Assembly: GCA_963775235.1 (NCBI GenBank)
Contig: CAVZHY010000002.1
Span: forward strand, 372,001 to 436,000
Length of the DNA stretch: 64,000 bases
From: JBBDMC01 sp963775235
GTDB lineage: Bacteria > Pseudomonadota > Alphaproteobacteria > Rhizobiales > Kaistiaceae
Reading direction: 5' to 3'
Shown here piece by piece: positions 45,753-55,916 of the stretch. The notes beneath the pieces are model-generated. The model made no database searches and had not been told where the DNA came from. It saw only the letters and a program-made list of their open reading frames with translations. Positions within the stretch are counted from its first letter, which is position 1, and each line of letters starts with the position of its first letter. Position numbers and translations under genes: made by a program.

Positions 45753-47009
45753 ATGAAACACAAGTCGCAGTCCACAAGACCCCTATCGACCACCATCACC
45801 CGGAGAACCTTCACCGCCGGCATCGGCGCTGCCGGTCTCCTCGCGGGAACTGCCTCTTTCAACATTGCCCGCGCCCAAAGCAGCCCGCTCAAGGTCGGCG
45901 TGATCCTGCCACGGTCGGGTTACCTTGCCGGTATTGGCCAGGATTGCCAACGCGGCGTCGATGTCGCCGGGCCAATCCTTAAAGGTCTCGGATTGCCCGA
46001 TCTGGAGATCATGAACGGCGACACCGAGTCGAGCGTCGACACTGCTCGCTCCCGCGCCGAGAAACTGATCAACGACGGCGCCCAGGTGCTCGTCGGCGCG
46101 TTCGATTCCGGGGAAACGTCTGCCATCGCGCAGGTTGCCGAGCAGAAGGGTGTCCCCCTCATCATCAACATCGCTGCCGCTCCGGACATCACCGAGCAGG
46201 GCTACAAATACGTCTTCCGCAACTTCCCCACCGCCGGCACCATCCTTGCCGACGCCTTCACCAGCCAGAAGGAAATCTTCGGGATGACGGGAGCGTCGCC
46301 GAAAAAGGCGGTCTTCCTCCACGTCAACGATACCTTCGGCACGGCGATGGCCGGCGGCATCGGTGCCGTCGCGCCGAAGTTCGACCTGCCCTACCAGATC
46401 GTCGACACCATCGCCTACGATCCGGCCACCAAGGACCTTTCGGTCGAGGTGGCCAAGGCCAAGGCGGCCAACGCCGAGATACTGCTGGTTGTGAGCCGCC
46501 TCAACGACGCGATTCTGATGACCCGCGAACTCGTCAAACAGCGTTGGACGCCGCAGGCAATCTTCAGCATGGGCCCCGGCTGGTACGAGGATCAGTACAT
46601 CGCCACGCTCGGCAAACTGTCCGACGGCCCGATTTCGCTCAGTCCATGGCATGACCCGAAGAAGAAGCTGACCCCGGTGCTTGAGGCAGCCCTCGCCAAG
46701 GCCTATCCCGAGGTGAACATGAACACCAACCACGTGTTCACCTTCGAGGCGCTGCTGGTCGCGGCCGACGCGTACAAGCGCGCTGGTTCCTCCGACCCGA
46801 AGGGCCTGGCCGAGGCAATTCGCACGACCAACATCACCGACAATGTCAGCATTGGCCCCGGCATCAGTTTCAACGAGAAGGGCCAGAACGACAAGGTCAA
46901 GGACGGGGCCATCCAGAACCGTGGCGGCAAGCTGGTGACCGTCGCGCCAAAGGACTCGGCCAACGCTGACGTTGAATGGCCGATGAAGCCCTACGCCAAT
47001 CGCGCCTGA
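45753..47009 (+). CDS. Branched-chain-amino-acid-type ABC importer binding protein (LivK-like)
   Basis: This 418-residue periplasmic-binding-protein type I has a Tat-type signal (TRRTFTAGIGAAGLLAG, cleavage near residue 41). The mature protein opens with PLKVGVILPRSGYLAGIG, the standard Leu/Ile/Val-binding start. Liv-type importers next to aromatic degradation genes often carry aromatic acids instead of amino acids. It is the first gene of a complete five-gene importer and follows the amidohydrolase by 16 bp. Confidence 0.92.
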   Translation: MKHKSQSTRPLSTTITRRTFTAGIGAAGLLAGTASFNIARAQSSPLKVGVILPRSGYLAGIGQDCQRGVDVAGPILKGLGLPDLEIMNGDTESSVDTARSRAEKLINDGAQVLVGAFDSGETSAIAQVAEQKGVPLIINIAAAPDITEQGYKYVFRNFPTAGTILADAFTSQKEIFGMTGASPKKAVFLHVNDTFGTAMAGGIGAVAPKFDLPYQIVDTIAYDPATKDLSVEVAKAKAANAEILLVVSRLNDAILMTRELVKQRWTPQAIFSMGPGWYEDQYIATLGKLSDGPISLSPWHDPKKKLTPVLEAALAKAYPEVNMNTNHVFTFEALLVAADAYKRAGSSDPKGLAEAIRTTNITDNVSIGPGISFNEKGQNDKVKDGAIQNRGGKLVTVAPKDSANADVEWPMKPYANRA

Positions 47010-47027
47010 ACCGCGCCTGATCCAACC

Positions 47028-47053
47028 GCTCCGGCCGTCCTCGCGGCCGGAGC
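47028..47053 (+). terminator. Intercistronic hairpin between livK-like and livH-like genes
   Basis: A perfect 10-bp stem GCTCCGGCCG (47028-47037) and CGGCCGGAGC (47044-47053) encloses a six-base loop, followed by TCCTTCC rather than a strong T-run. It lies between the binding-protein stop and the permease start. In many importers such hairpins protect or attenuate mRNA so that more binding protein than permease is made; this role is inferred. Confidence 0.65.
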
Positions 47054-47075
47054 TCCTTCCTGCCGGAATCATCTG

Positions 47076-47948
47076 GTGCCGCTGGACCTCTACCTTAACG
47101 TTGCCGTCGGCGGGGTGCTGACGGGCCTCGTCTATGGACTGATGGCCCTCGGCCTCTCGGTCATCTTCGGCGTCATACGCATCGTCAATTTTGCCCACGG
47201 CGAGATGATGACGATCGCCATGTACCTCGCCGTTGTGCTGTTCGCCGCCCTCGGTCTCGATCCGCTCATCATGCTGATCCCGATCGCGGCGGTGCTGTTC
47301 GGGTTCGGCTACGTTCTTCAGGTGGGCCTCATCAACCCGTTCATCACGCGGCCTGACACCTCGCAATTCCTCCTCACGATCGCCGTCGCAATCATCATCG
47401 CCAATGTCCTCCTGATCGTATTTGGCCCCGATGCGCAGAGTGTGCAGACCTCATACGCCTTCGACAGCTTCCAGGTTGGCAGCCTGATCATCGATGCGAC
47501 CAAGGCCTACGCCGCCATCGCAGCCGTAGCTGTCGCCGTGGCATTGTTTGCCTTCTTCCGCTTCACCAGTGTCGGCACTGCTATTCGCGCCTGTGCCGAC
47601 AACCACACCGGTGCCATGGTGGTCGGCCTCAACGTCAATCACCTCTATGCCCTCACCTTCGGGCTGGGGGCAGCATGCGTGGGTGCCGCCGGCGTTATGC
47701 TGGTGCTGATCACGGACGTGACGCCCGCGCTCGGACCGAGCTACACCTTGCTTGCCTTTGTCATCGTCATCACCGGCGGATTGGGGTCGATGCCTGGTGC
47801 GCTGTTGGGTGGCGTGCTGATCGGTTTGACCGAGGCAATGGCCGGGCTTCTTTACACCCCGTCGGCAAAGAGCATGTTCAGTTTCGGCATTCTCGTCCTC
47901 GTGCTCCTGTTCAGGCCGCAGGGCATTCTCGGCAAGCGCCCACAATGA
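47076..47948 (+). CDS. livH: Liv-type ABC importer permease LivH
   Basis: This 290-residue protein has about eight hydrophobic segments and the LivH marks YGLMALGLSVIFGVIRIVNFAHGE (residues ~18-41) and FVIVITGGLGSMPGALLGG near the end. The start is a GTG at 47076. Its stop overlaps the livM start (ATGA). Confidence 0.92.
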   Translation: MPLDLYLNVAVGGVLTGLVYGLMALGLSVIFGVIRIVNFAHGEMMTIAMYLAVVLFAALGLDPLIMLIPIAAVLFGFGYVLQVGLINPFITRPDTSQFLLTIAVAIIIANVLLIVFGPDAQSVQTSYAFDSFQVGSLIIDATKAYAAIAAVAVAVALFAFFRFTSVGTAIRACADNHTGAMVVGLNVNHLYALTFGLGAACVGAAGVMLVLITDVTPALGPSYTLLAFVIVITGGLGSMPGALLGGVLIGLTEAMAGLLYTPSAKSMFSFGILVLVLLFRPQGILGKRPQ

Positions 47949-48949
47949 CCGCCGAACTGGTCGACCGTGCATCGCCCCGCGCCTTGCTCTTGTTCGCACT
48001 GATGGTTGCCGCGCTCGCCATCGCGCCCTGGTTTGCCAGCGATTACATTCTCAGCCTCCTCATCATCATCCTGTACTTCGCCTATGTCGGGCAGGCCTGG
48101 AACATCATGATGGGGTTTGCCGGGCTGCTCTCCCTTGGCCATGCCCTCTATGTCGGTCTTGGCGCCTACGTCGCGGCGGCCCTCTTCACCAAATTCGGTG
48201 TCTCGCCGTGGCTGGGTCTTCTGGTCGCGGTTCCCGTTGCGATGATCGCCGGAGCCTGCGTGGCGTTCCTCGCCCTCCGCTTCCGGGTATCGGGCATCTA
48301 TTTCGCGATCCTGACCATTGCCTTTGCCGAGTTCGCACGCATCGGCTTCGACCATCTGGCCTGGGTGCAAGGGTCGGCCGGTCTGTTCCTGCCGGTGGCG
48401 CAGCACACCGGCAACGATCTGTGGCGGCTGCGGGGCACGCCCACGATGTTCTACTATTTCATCCTGGCGGCGACGATCCTCGCGTTGGCGCTGTGCTATG
48501 TCCTGCGGCACAGCCGCATGGGGTACTTCTGGGCCGCCATCCGCGAGGATGAGCGCGCTGCGCGGGCGACCGGCATCGACACGTACAGGTACAAAATGTA
48601 CGCGGTAGTCATTTCGGCGGGGATGACATCGGTGGCCGGTGTTTTTTACGCCTTCTATTACAACAATCTGTTTCCCGAGCAGGTCTTCAACATCTCGCGC
48701 TCGATCGAACTGATTCTCGCTCCGATCATCGGCGGCCTCGGGACCCTGTTCGGCCCAATCGTCGGCGCATTTCTCCTTGAAGGCTTGGCCGAAGGTCTGC
48801 GGCGCGCGCTCGAACTGATGGGCGTCGAGTTGCCGGGGGCCAAACAGGTCCTTTACGGCATCTGCCTGCTGATCGTCATTGCCGCGCTGCCCAATGGCGT
48901 CTGGCCCGGCCTTGCCCGGCTCCTCGGCCTTTCGCGGGGCAAGCGATGA
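47945..48949 (+). CDS. livM: Liv-type ABC importer permease LivM
   Basis: This 334-residue protein has LivM features: an N-terminal helix set, YVGQAWNIMMGFAGLLSLGH (residues ~43-62), FRVSGIYFAILTIAFAE and the loop REDERAARATGID that contacts the ATPases. It overlaps its neighbours by 4 bp on both sides, so the permease and ATPase genes are translationally coupled. Confidence 0.93.
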   Translation: MTAELVDRASPRALLLFALMVAALAIAPWFASDYILSLLIIILYFAYVGQAWNIMMGFAGLLSLGHALYVGLGAYVAAALFTKFGVSPWLGLLVAVPVAMIAGACVAFLALRFRVSGIYFAILTIAFAEFARIGFDHLAWVQGSAGLFLPVAQHTGNDLWRLRGTPTMFYYFILAATILALALCYVLRHSRMGYFWAAIREDERAARATGIDTYRYKMYAVVISAGMTSVAGVFYAFYYNNLFPEQVFNISRSIELILAPIIGGLGTLFGPIVGAFLLEGLAEGLRRALELMGVELPGAKQVLYGICLLIVIAALPNGVWPGLARLLGLSRGKR

Positions 48950-49674
48950 GCCCTCTCCTGTCGCTCGAACACGTGAGCAAACGTTTCCGGGGGCTGGTCG
49001 CCGTCGATGACGTATCGTTCGGCGTGCCGGAGGGATCGCTTTTCGCCGTCATCGGGCCAAATGGTGCCGGCAAGACGACGATGTTCGACATTGTCGCCGG
49101 CGCCCTTGCTCTCGACAGCGGCGTGGTCACGTTCGCCGGCAAACGCACAAGCGGCCTGTCGCCCGACCAGATCTGTCGGCGCGGCATCGCCCGCACATTC
49201 CAGCTGGTGCGTCCATTTCTCAAGCTGAGCGTGGAGGAAAATGTCATCGTCGGTGCGCTCTTGCGCCGGCCGCGCGTGCCGGAAGCGCGTATGCACGCCC
49301 ACGAAGTCCTCAGGCGTCTCGACCTCTTCGACAAGCGCCACCGTCCGGCGAGGGAGCTGACGTTGCCCGACCGCAAGCGGCTGGAGGTCGCGCGCGCGCT
49401 CGCCACCGATCCGCGGCTATTGCTCCTCGACGAAGTCATGGCCGGTCTGCGGCCGACCGAGACCGATCGCATGGTCGCCATGCTCCGTGACCTCAATCGC
49501 GAGACCGGGCTGACGATCCTGCTGATCGAGCACGTCATGCGCGCTGTCGTTGCCCTGGCGTCCCACGTGGTTGTTCTTCATCACGGGGCCGCGATCGCGA
49601 GTGGCACACCAGAGGCGGTCATGCGCGAACAGGCCGTGATCGATTCCTATCTCGGCGCGGATTCGCTTGTGTGA
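48946..49674 (+). CDS. livG: Liv-type ABC importer ATPase LivG
   Basis: This 242-residue ATPase has Walker A GPNGAGKT (residues ~38-45), the Liv-type segment GIARTFQLVRPFLKLSV and Walker B LLLLDEVMAGL. The signature loop is degenerate: LTLPDRKRLEVARAL stands where LS(Y/G)G(E/Q)Q(R)R is usual, a change often seen in LivG. Its stop overlaps the livF start (TGATG). Confidence 0.92.
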   Translation: MSPLLSLEHVSKRFRGLVAVDDVSFGVPEGSLFAVIGPNGAGKTTMFDIVAGALALDSGVVTFAGKRTSGLSPDQICRRGIARTFQLVRPFLKLSVEENVIVGALLRRPRVPEARMHAHEVLRRLDLFDKRHRPARELTLPDRKRLEVARALATDPRLLLLDEVMAGLRPTETDRMVAMLRDLNRETGLTILLIEHVMRAVVALASHVVVLHHGAAIASGTPEAVMREQAVIDSYLGADSLV

Positions 49675-50378
49675 TGTTGCGGGTGGAAAACCTCACCGTG
49701 TCCTATGGCGACGCCAAAGCGCTCGACGGCGTCTCCCTTGACATCGACGAAGGAACGATCGTCGCCGTCGTCGGCGCCAATGGGGCCGGCAAGACGTCGC
49801 TGATCCGCACCATAGCCGGCATGCTGAGGCCGGCGGATGGGCGCATTTGGTATCGTGGCCGCGACATCACCGGCTGGCCGAGCCATCGGGTGTGCGATCT
49901 GGGGATCGGCCAGGTCGCCGAGGGGCGGCAGATATTTCCTACCCTCTCGGTCACCGAGAACCTGATGACGGGTGCGATGCTGCCCCGCGCGCGGCCCGCG
50001 CAAGAGCATAACCTCCAGCGCGTGATGGACATGTTCCCGCATCTCGCCGAGCGGCGTCGGCAGTCCGCCGGCACGCTCTCCGGCGGCGAACAGCAGATGC
50101 TGGCAATTGGTCGTTGCCTGATGGGTGCGCCCGAGCTGATCATGTTCGACGAGCCCTCGCTCGGCCTGGCGCCGGTCGCCGTGCAGGGCGTTTTGAAAGC
50201 CGTGCGCGACCTCAACCGCGACGGCCTCACCTGCGTCCTGATCGAACAGAACGTCGCGGTGTCCCTTAAACTTGCGAGCCGCGCGTACGTGCTTGAGAAC
50301 GGTCGCATCGCCCTAAGCGGAACCGGCGAGGAACTCCTCGCCGACGACCGCGTGAAGCGCGCGTACCTGGGTGTCTAG
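49674..50378 (+). CDS. livF: Liv-type ABC importer ATPase LivF
   Basis: This 234-residue ATPase has Walker A GANGAGKT (residues ~35-42), the LivF segment GIGQVAEGRQIFPTLSVTENL, signature LSGGEQQML, Walker B LIMFDEPSLGLAP and the switch LIEQN. The ATG at 49674 overlaps the livG stop; a GTG one codon earlier is possible. It completes the importer. Confidence 0.94.
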   Translation: MLRVENLTVSYGDAKALDGVSLDIDEGTIVAVVGANGAGKTSLIRTIAGMLRPADGRIWYRGRDITGWPSHRVCDLGIGQVAEGRQIFPTLSVTENLMTGAMLPRARPAQEHNLQRVMDMFPHLAERRRQSAGTLSGGEQQMLAIGRCLMGAPELIMFDEPSLGLAPVAVQGVLKAVRDLNRDGLTCVLIEQNVAVSLKLASRAYVLENGRIALSGTGEELLADDRVKRAYLGV

Positions 50379-50440
50379 GCTCACGCGTCCGCGCGCCGTC
50401 ATCCGCACAATCGACCCGGCACCATCGCAACGGAAGTACG

Positions 50441-51739
50441 TCAGACTTCAACCGACATTCTTGCCCGCGACCCCGGCGCAATCGTTGGAGGCGCCTTGTT
50501 CAGACTGTCGATGGCAAAACCGGCGGCCGCCTTGTAGGCGGCCATGAACGCATCGCGTTCCTGCGGCGGAATCACGTCGTCGATATTGTCGAACTTTCCG
50601 CCGCAGCGGTCATCCACGATATTGAGGATGCCAAACGGCCCGGCTCCGCGATTCCGCAGGATGACTTTCGACACCGGGTCGCAAAGCATCTCGTCGTACG
50701 CCGCAAGCGCCGCCACCGTGATACCGTGCTTGACGAAACACGCCCCGAGTACCCGGGCATCTACAATCGCCTGGCTCGCACCATTCGAGCCCGTCGGATA
50801 CATGGCGTGGGCCGCGTCGCCCATGAGCGCCACGCGGCCGTCCCGCCAGGTCGGGATCGGGTCCCTGTCGATCATCGGATATTCCCAGATGTCCCGGGCG
50901 CCGCGCAACAGCGCCGGTACGTCGAGCCAGTCATACTTCCAGCCGTCGAAGTAGTGGATGAAATCCTCGAGCTCGACACGCTTGTTCCAATTGCCTTCGG
51001 GCCAGCCGTGCGACTTGTCGAAAGTGACCTCGGCAATCCAGTTGATCGTGGCCAGTCCCGTTTCAAGGTCCGGATGCGAGATCGGATAGAAGACAAACCG
51101 GTGATGGTGGGTACCGAGCCCGACGAAGGATGCTCCCGTGCGGATCGGCTTGCCGCGGCTCGTGCCGCGCCACATGATCGCCCCGCCCCATTGGATCGGG
51201 GGCTGGTTCGGGTGCATCTGCGCACGCACCGCCGAATGGATTCCGTCGGCGCCGATCAGCAGTGTCCCGGTCTCGCGCGAGGTCGAGCCGTCCCCGTGTT
51301 CGACGACAGCGGTGACCGTCCCGTCTGAGCGACCCTCGTATCCGGTGACCCGGCAGCCCAGACGCACCGCGTCAGCCCCCATCCGCTGCCGCACTTTGTC
51401 GTGAAGCAGCACCTGCAGTTGCCCGCGATGGACGGCATATTGCGGCCACCTGTACCCCGCCAGCACGCCGCGCGGCTCGGAGTAAATGTCATTCCCGTTG
51501 AGTCCGACCAGCGCCCATTCCCGTGCCGGCAGCCCGATGCTGTCGAGGTCTTCAGCGCCAATTCCAAGGTCGTAGAGTTCGCGCACCGCGTTCGGTTGCA
51601 GATTGATGCCGACGCCCAGCGGACGCAGCTGTTTCACCGCTTCGAAGACCACGCAGGGCACGCCGATCTGATCAAGCGTCAGGGCAGTCGCCAGGCCACC
51701 AATGCCGCCGCCGGCAATCATCACGCAGGGTTGCGACAT
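50441..51739 (-). CDS. FAD-dependent aromatic-ring-hydroxylase-type monooxygenase
   Basis: This 432-residue flavoprotein has the FAD dinucleotide motif GGGIGGLATALTL (residues ~9-21), the middle DG motif LLIGADGIHSAVR (~160-172) and the GD motif LMGDAAHAMYPTGSNGASQAI (~308-328), the full set of group A flavin monooxygenases such as salicylate or 3-hydroxybenzoate hydroxylases. It likely hydroxylates an aromatic or heterocyclic ring using NAD(P)H and O2. It is convergent with the Liv operon and divergent from the hydantoinase-like gene. Confidence 0.9.
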   Translation of the reverse strand: MSQPCVMIAGGGIGGLATALTLDQIGVPCVVFEAVKQLRPLGVGINLQPNAVRELYDLGIGAEDLDSIGLPAREWALVGLNGNDIYSEPRGVLAGYRWPQYAVHRGQLQVLLHDKVRQRMGADAVRLGCRVTGYEGRSDGTVTAVVEHGDGSTSRETGTLLIGADGIHSAVRAQMHPNQPPIQWGGAIMWRGTSRGKPIRTGASFVGLGTHHHRFVFYPISHPDLETGLATINWIAEVTFDKSHGWPEGNWNKRVELEDFIHYFDGWKYDWLDVPALLRGARDIWEYPMIDRDPIPTWRDGRVALMGDAAHAMYPTGSNGASQAIVDARVLGACFVKHGITVAALAAYDEMLCDPVSKVILRNRGAGPFGILNIVDDRCGGKFDNIDDVIPPQERDAFMAAYKAAAGFAIDSLNKAPPTIAPGSRARMSVEV

Positions 51740-52005
51740 GTCTGCCTTACCCGAAGCTCCTCAGTTCCCGCAGCAGGCCGCCAGAAGCCGTCGACCCGGC
51801 GGGCGGCAGCAGAAATAAATCCCTGCCGATGTTCCGGCAAACGCAATCTTGTTGGCCCCGGCGCTGAATAGCCCCTGTCTGCGGATGACATCCCCGCCTC
51901 CCAGCCCGACCTTGTAGGACGTGCAAACACGGCTTGCCCGGATCGCCGACGCCGTATTATACACCATGTCGACAATAACAGGGTGCCGACCGGGACGGTG
52001 GCGTT

Positions 52006-55000
52006 ATGGCTCGAACAGTTGGTTTGGATAAGGCATCCGCGCCGAGATACCGCGCTGGCGTCGACGTGGGCGGCACGTTTACCGACGTTGTCCTCGTCGA
52101 GGAGACGACCGGCGACATCCTGGTCGCCAAGGTTGCGACGGTTCCCGATGATCCCTCGGATGGTTGCATAAACGCCATCGATAAAGCGCTGCGCATCTAC
52201 GGGCTGTCGCCGAAAGCGCTGGACTTTACCGTTCATGGCACCACGATCGCCACCAACACGATCATCCAGGGCAAGGGCGCCAAGGCGGGCCTGATCACGT
52301 CGGAAGGGTTTCGCGACGTCCTGGAAATCGCGTATCAGACCCGACCGACGCTCTATGACCTGTTCTTCGATAAAGCCAAGCCGCTTATCCCGCGCCATTT
52401 GTGCCTTGGCGTTCCCGAGCGCATCGACGGTGACGGTGTTGTGCTCGTGCCCCTCGACGAAGAGGCGGTCAAACGCGCCGCACAGGAGTTCGCCGCCGAA
52501 GGCGTCGAAGCGATCGCAGTGGCCTTTCTTCACTCGTACAAGGACCCGAGCCACGAGCGGCGGTGCCAGGAGATTCTGGCCGAAGAGTTGCCCCATATCC
52601 CGGTGGTGCTGTCCTCAGACATAAGTCCCGAGTACCGGGAATATCCCCGCACTTCCACCGCGGTCGTGAACGCCGTCCTTCAGCCGCGCATTGGGCCGTA
52701 TATCGGTAAACTGGAGGAGCGGCTGGAGACTATTGGCATCGACTCCGGCCTCCACCTGATGAGCTCATCCGGCGGCATCATCGCCGCCAATGTCGCCAAG
52801 CGTCACCCGGTTCACCTCGTCGAGTCCGGTCCGGCCGCGGGGGTAATCGGCGCTGCCTTCATCGGTCAACTCGCCGGCTACAAGAATCTCCTTGCGCTGG
52901 ACATAGGCGGCACCACCGCAAAAGCTGCGCTGGTCAACGACGGGACGCCTACCATCGCCGAACAGTTCGAGGTCGGATCCTCCGCCGTTGCAACCGTGAC
53001 CGCGCAGCGCGGGCAGGGTTATCCCGTGCTGACCCCGGTCATCAGCCTTGTCGAGATCGGTGCAGGCGGCGGTTCGATCGCGCACGTCGACCCCGGCGGC
53101 GCGCTGGCGGTTGGGCCGCAAAGCGCCGGCGCCGTGCCCGGCCCGGTCTGCTATGGCGCCGGGGGCACGGAGCCCACGCTGACTGATGCCAATCTGGCAC
53201 TCGGCCGCATCAACCCCGACTTCTTCCTCGGCGGTGAGAGCAAGCTCGACAAAGCCCTTTCCGAGAAGGCGATCGCGGACCGCGTCGCGGGACCGATGGG
53301 CATCGACGTGCTCACCGCCGCCCAGGCCATCATCGAGGTCGCCGACGCCAAGATGACGAGCGCGCTCCACTTCATTTCCGTGGAGCAGGGCATCGACCCG
53401 CGCGACTACGTGCTCGTTCCCTCGGGAGGCGCCGGCCCCATGCAGGCCTGCGCCATTGCGCGCGCGCTCGGGGTGCCGAAGGTTCTCATCCCGCCGACGC
53501 CGGGCCTCAATTCTGCGGTCGGGTTGCTTGCGACCGATCTCAGGCACGAACTCGTGCGGACCTTCATGAAACCGGCGGCCCGGACCGACCCGGAGCATCT
53601 CTCCGCAGTCTTCGCCGAGATGGAGGAGGCAACCCGGCAGCTTCTGCGCGACGAGGGCGTGACCGAGGACCGCGTCGAGGTGCTCCGCGAAATTGCCATG
53701 TGCTACGTCGGCCAATCCTACCAGCTCAAGATCGCTGTGCCGGGCGCGATAGACGAATGCATCGCAAGCGTGATGGCGGAAGCGTTCCATCGCCGACACA
53801 TCGAAGCCTATGGCTTCGCCAACCAGGGCGAGCCGGTGCAGTTCGTCAACCTTCGGGTAACCGCGAAGGGGCGCGTCGACCGGCCGAATGTGCGCAACGT
53901 TGCGGTCGGCAACTCCGATCCCAGGGCGGCCCTGAAGCAGGCACGCGAGGTCTACTTCCGCGAACTGGGCGGCATCGTGGCGACTGCCGTGTACGACCGC
54001 AACCTGCTCAAGGCTAATGATACGTTCGCCGGGCCGGCGATCGTCGAGCAGATGGACACGACGATTGTGATCCCGCCTGAGGCCGTGGTCACGGTCGACA
54101 CCTACGGAAATTTGGTCGTGGCGCTCGACCAGGGGCGTGATCGCACTGGCAGCCGCAACGGCAGCGATGAAAAAGGAAAAGAGCCCGCCGCCGGTCGGGA
54201 TGCGCGGTCCGACGGCGAATTCCAGACAGCGATGGATCCCGTCACGTTCGAGGTGCTGCGCAACGGCGTCATCAACGCCACGGAAGAGATGGCGCTCACC
54301 ATCCGCCGCGCTGCCTTCTCGACCAACATAAAGACCCGCGCTGACTTCTCGTGCGCTTTCTTCGACAAAGACCTGCGCTGTGTCGCGCAGTCATTCGCCC
54401 AGCCGGCACACCTGGTTGCCATGAGCGAGATCGCGCCCAACGCCCTGCGAGAATACGGGCCGGAGAGGCTTGGGCCCGGCGAATCGATCATCGTCAACGA
54501 TCCTCACCGCGGTTCGAGCCACTTGAACGACATCACGATCATCACGGCCGTCGAGGCGGGGGACCGTCGCATCGGCTACGTCGCCAACATGGCGCACCAC
54601 ATCGACGTCGGCGGATCACAGCCCGCCAGTCTCGGCGTGAACAAGGAAATCTACCAGGAAGGCATCACCTTGCCGCCCACGCTGATCGCCTCGGCCAGCG
54701 GTGTCGACCACAACATCCTTCGTATCATCCTCGCCAACATCCGCGCGCCGCGCGAAACCAACGGCGACCTGCTCGCCCAGTTGTCCGCCTCGGTGGTCGG
54801 CGCCCGGCGCATCTCCGCGCTCGCCGAGCGGCACGGCGTCGAGGTGCTGGAGGGCTTCTTCGGCGAACTCATCGCGTACACCGAGCGCTGGACTGAGCGC
54901 GAAATCCGCAAGCTGAAGGAAGGCGTGTATTTCGCGGAGGGATTTCGGGACGATGACGGCGTCACCGACGAGCCCGTGAAAGTCTGTGCCCGCGTGACGA

Positions 55001-55863
55001 TCCGCGACGGATACGTGACCGCGGACGTTACCGGCTCTGATCCGCAGCGCCCAAGCCCGATCAATGCGACCCGTGCCATGGCCCGAACCGCTGCCGTCTA
55101 TGTCACGCGCTGCCTCATCGATGATCGCATCCCCGTCAATGAGGGACTGTTACGCCGTGTTCATCTCACCGGGCCGGACGGCCTGATCTGCACGGCGACA
55201 CGGCCGGCTGCGGTCGTCGGCGGCTGGGAGCTGGTCGCGCGACTGACCGACGTCGTCTTCCTTGCCCTGCATCCTGGCATGCCGGACCGCATTCCGGCGG
55301 CCGGCAAGGGCTGCATCGTCAACATCGGCTTCGGCGGGCAGGATCCACGGCGCGGCGAATACTATTGCTACATGGAGACCATAGCCGGCGGCTTCGGCGG
55401 CCGGCCCACCAAGGACGGTCCCGATGCCGTGCAAGTGAACGTGCAAAACACGGAGAACGCGCCGATTGAGGAGGTGGAGCTCTACTATCCGATCCGCGTG
55501 CGTCGCTACGAGCTCATCCCTGACAGCGGCGGCAGCGGTGAGTACCGGGGCGGCCTCGGCCTGCGGAGAGAGTTCGAGTTTCCCTATGCATCCTGCACGT
55601 GGACGGTGCTGTCGGATGGCCGCAAGTTCGCCCCGTGGGGCCTGGAGGGCGGGCAGCCCGGCCGTACCCAGAAGTTCATCCTCGATCCCGGGGGTCAGCG
55701 GCGAGACCTGCCGTCCAAGTGCACCGTCGAGGTTCCGAAGGGCGGACGCGTCGTGGTCGAGACGGCCGGCGGGGGCGGCTTTGGAGACCCGGCGCGGCGT
55801 CTGCCCGAGGCGATCGCCAGGGATGTGAAGGACGGAAAGGCTACCGCTGGCCGGTCCCCTTGA
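52006..55863 (+). CDS. Fused hydantoinase/oxoprolinase A-B protein
   Basis: The 1285-residue protein joins a HyuA-type ATP-binding half (GVDVGGTFTDVVLVEE at residues 18-33, then DIGGTTAKAAL near 303, ending near 710) to a HyuB-type half from Met743 (MDPVTFEVLRNGVINATEEM; later NDPHRGSSHLND and the C-terminal GGGGFGDP). A ~30-residue low-complexity linker separates them. Bacterial HyuA and HyuB are usually separate; the fusion resembles 5-oxoprolinase in size. The family couples ATP hydrolysis to opening of cyclic amides or to ketone carboxylation. The substrate is unknown. The internal ATG lacks a clear ribosome site, so one chain is likely. Confidence 0.88.
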   Translation: MARTVGLDKASAPRYRAGVDVGGTFTDVVLVEETTGDILVAKVATVPDDPSDGCINAIDKALRIYGLSPKALDFTVHGTTIATNTIIQGKGAKAGLITSEGFRDVLEIAYQTRPTLYDLFFDKAKPLIPRHLCLGVPERIDGDGVVLVPLDEEAVKRAAQEFAAEGVEAIAVAFLHSYKDPSHERRCQEILAEELPHIPVVLSSDISPEYREYPRTSTAVVNAVLQPRIGPYIGKLEERLETIGIDSGLHLMSSSGGIIAANVAKRHPVHLVESGPAAGVIGAAFIGQLAGYKNLLALDIGGTTAKAALVNDGTPTIAEQFEVGSSAVATVTAQRGQGYPVLTPVISLVEIGAGGGSIAHVDPGGALAVGPQSAGAVPGPVCYGAGGTEPTLTDANLALGRINPDFFLGGESKLDKALSEKAIADRVAGPMGIDVLTAAQAIIEVADAKMTSALHFISVEQGIDPRDYVLVPSGGAGPMQACAIARALGVPKVLIPPTPGLNSAVGLLATDLRHELVRTFMKPAARTDPEHLSAVFAEMEEATRQLLRDEGVTEDRVEVLREIAMCYVGQSYQLKIAVPGAIDECIASVMAEAFHRRHIEAYGFANQGEPVQFVNLRVTAKGRVDRPNVRNVAVGNSDPRAALKQAREVYFRELGGIVATAVYDRNLLKANDTFAGPAIVEQMDTTIVIPPEAVVTVDTYGNLVVALDQGRDRTGSRNGSDEKGKEPAAGRDARSDGEFQTAMDPVTFEVLRNGVINATEEMALTIRRAAFSTNIKTRADFSCAFFDKDLRCVAQSFAQPAHLVAMSEIAPNALREYGPERLGPGESIIVNDPHRGSSHLNDITIITAVEAGDRRIGYVANMAHHIDVGGSQPASLGVNKEIYQEGITLPPTLIASASGVDHNILRIILANIRAPRETNGDLLAQLSASVVGARRISALAERHGVEVLEGFFGELIAYTERWTEREIRKLKEGVYFAEGFRDDDGVTDEPVKVCARVTIRDGYVTADVTGSDPQRPSPINATRAMARTAAVYVTRCLIDDRIPVNEGLLRRVHLTGPDGLICTATRPAAVVGGWELVARLTDVVFLALHPGMPDRIPAAGKGCIVNIGFGGQDPRRGEYYCYMETIAGGFGGRPTKDGPDAVQVNVQNTENAPIEEVELYYPIRVRRYELIPDSGGSGEYRGGLGLRREFEFPYASCTWTVLSDGRKFAPWGLEGGQPGRTQKFILDPGGQRRDLPSKCTVEVPKGGRVVVETAGGGGFGDPARRLPEAIARDVKDGKATAGRSP

Positions 55864-55916
55864 TGACAACAGGACCCTCGGCAGCCCACAAACCAACTCT
55901 GAAACGAGGAGGGATC

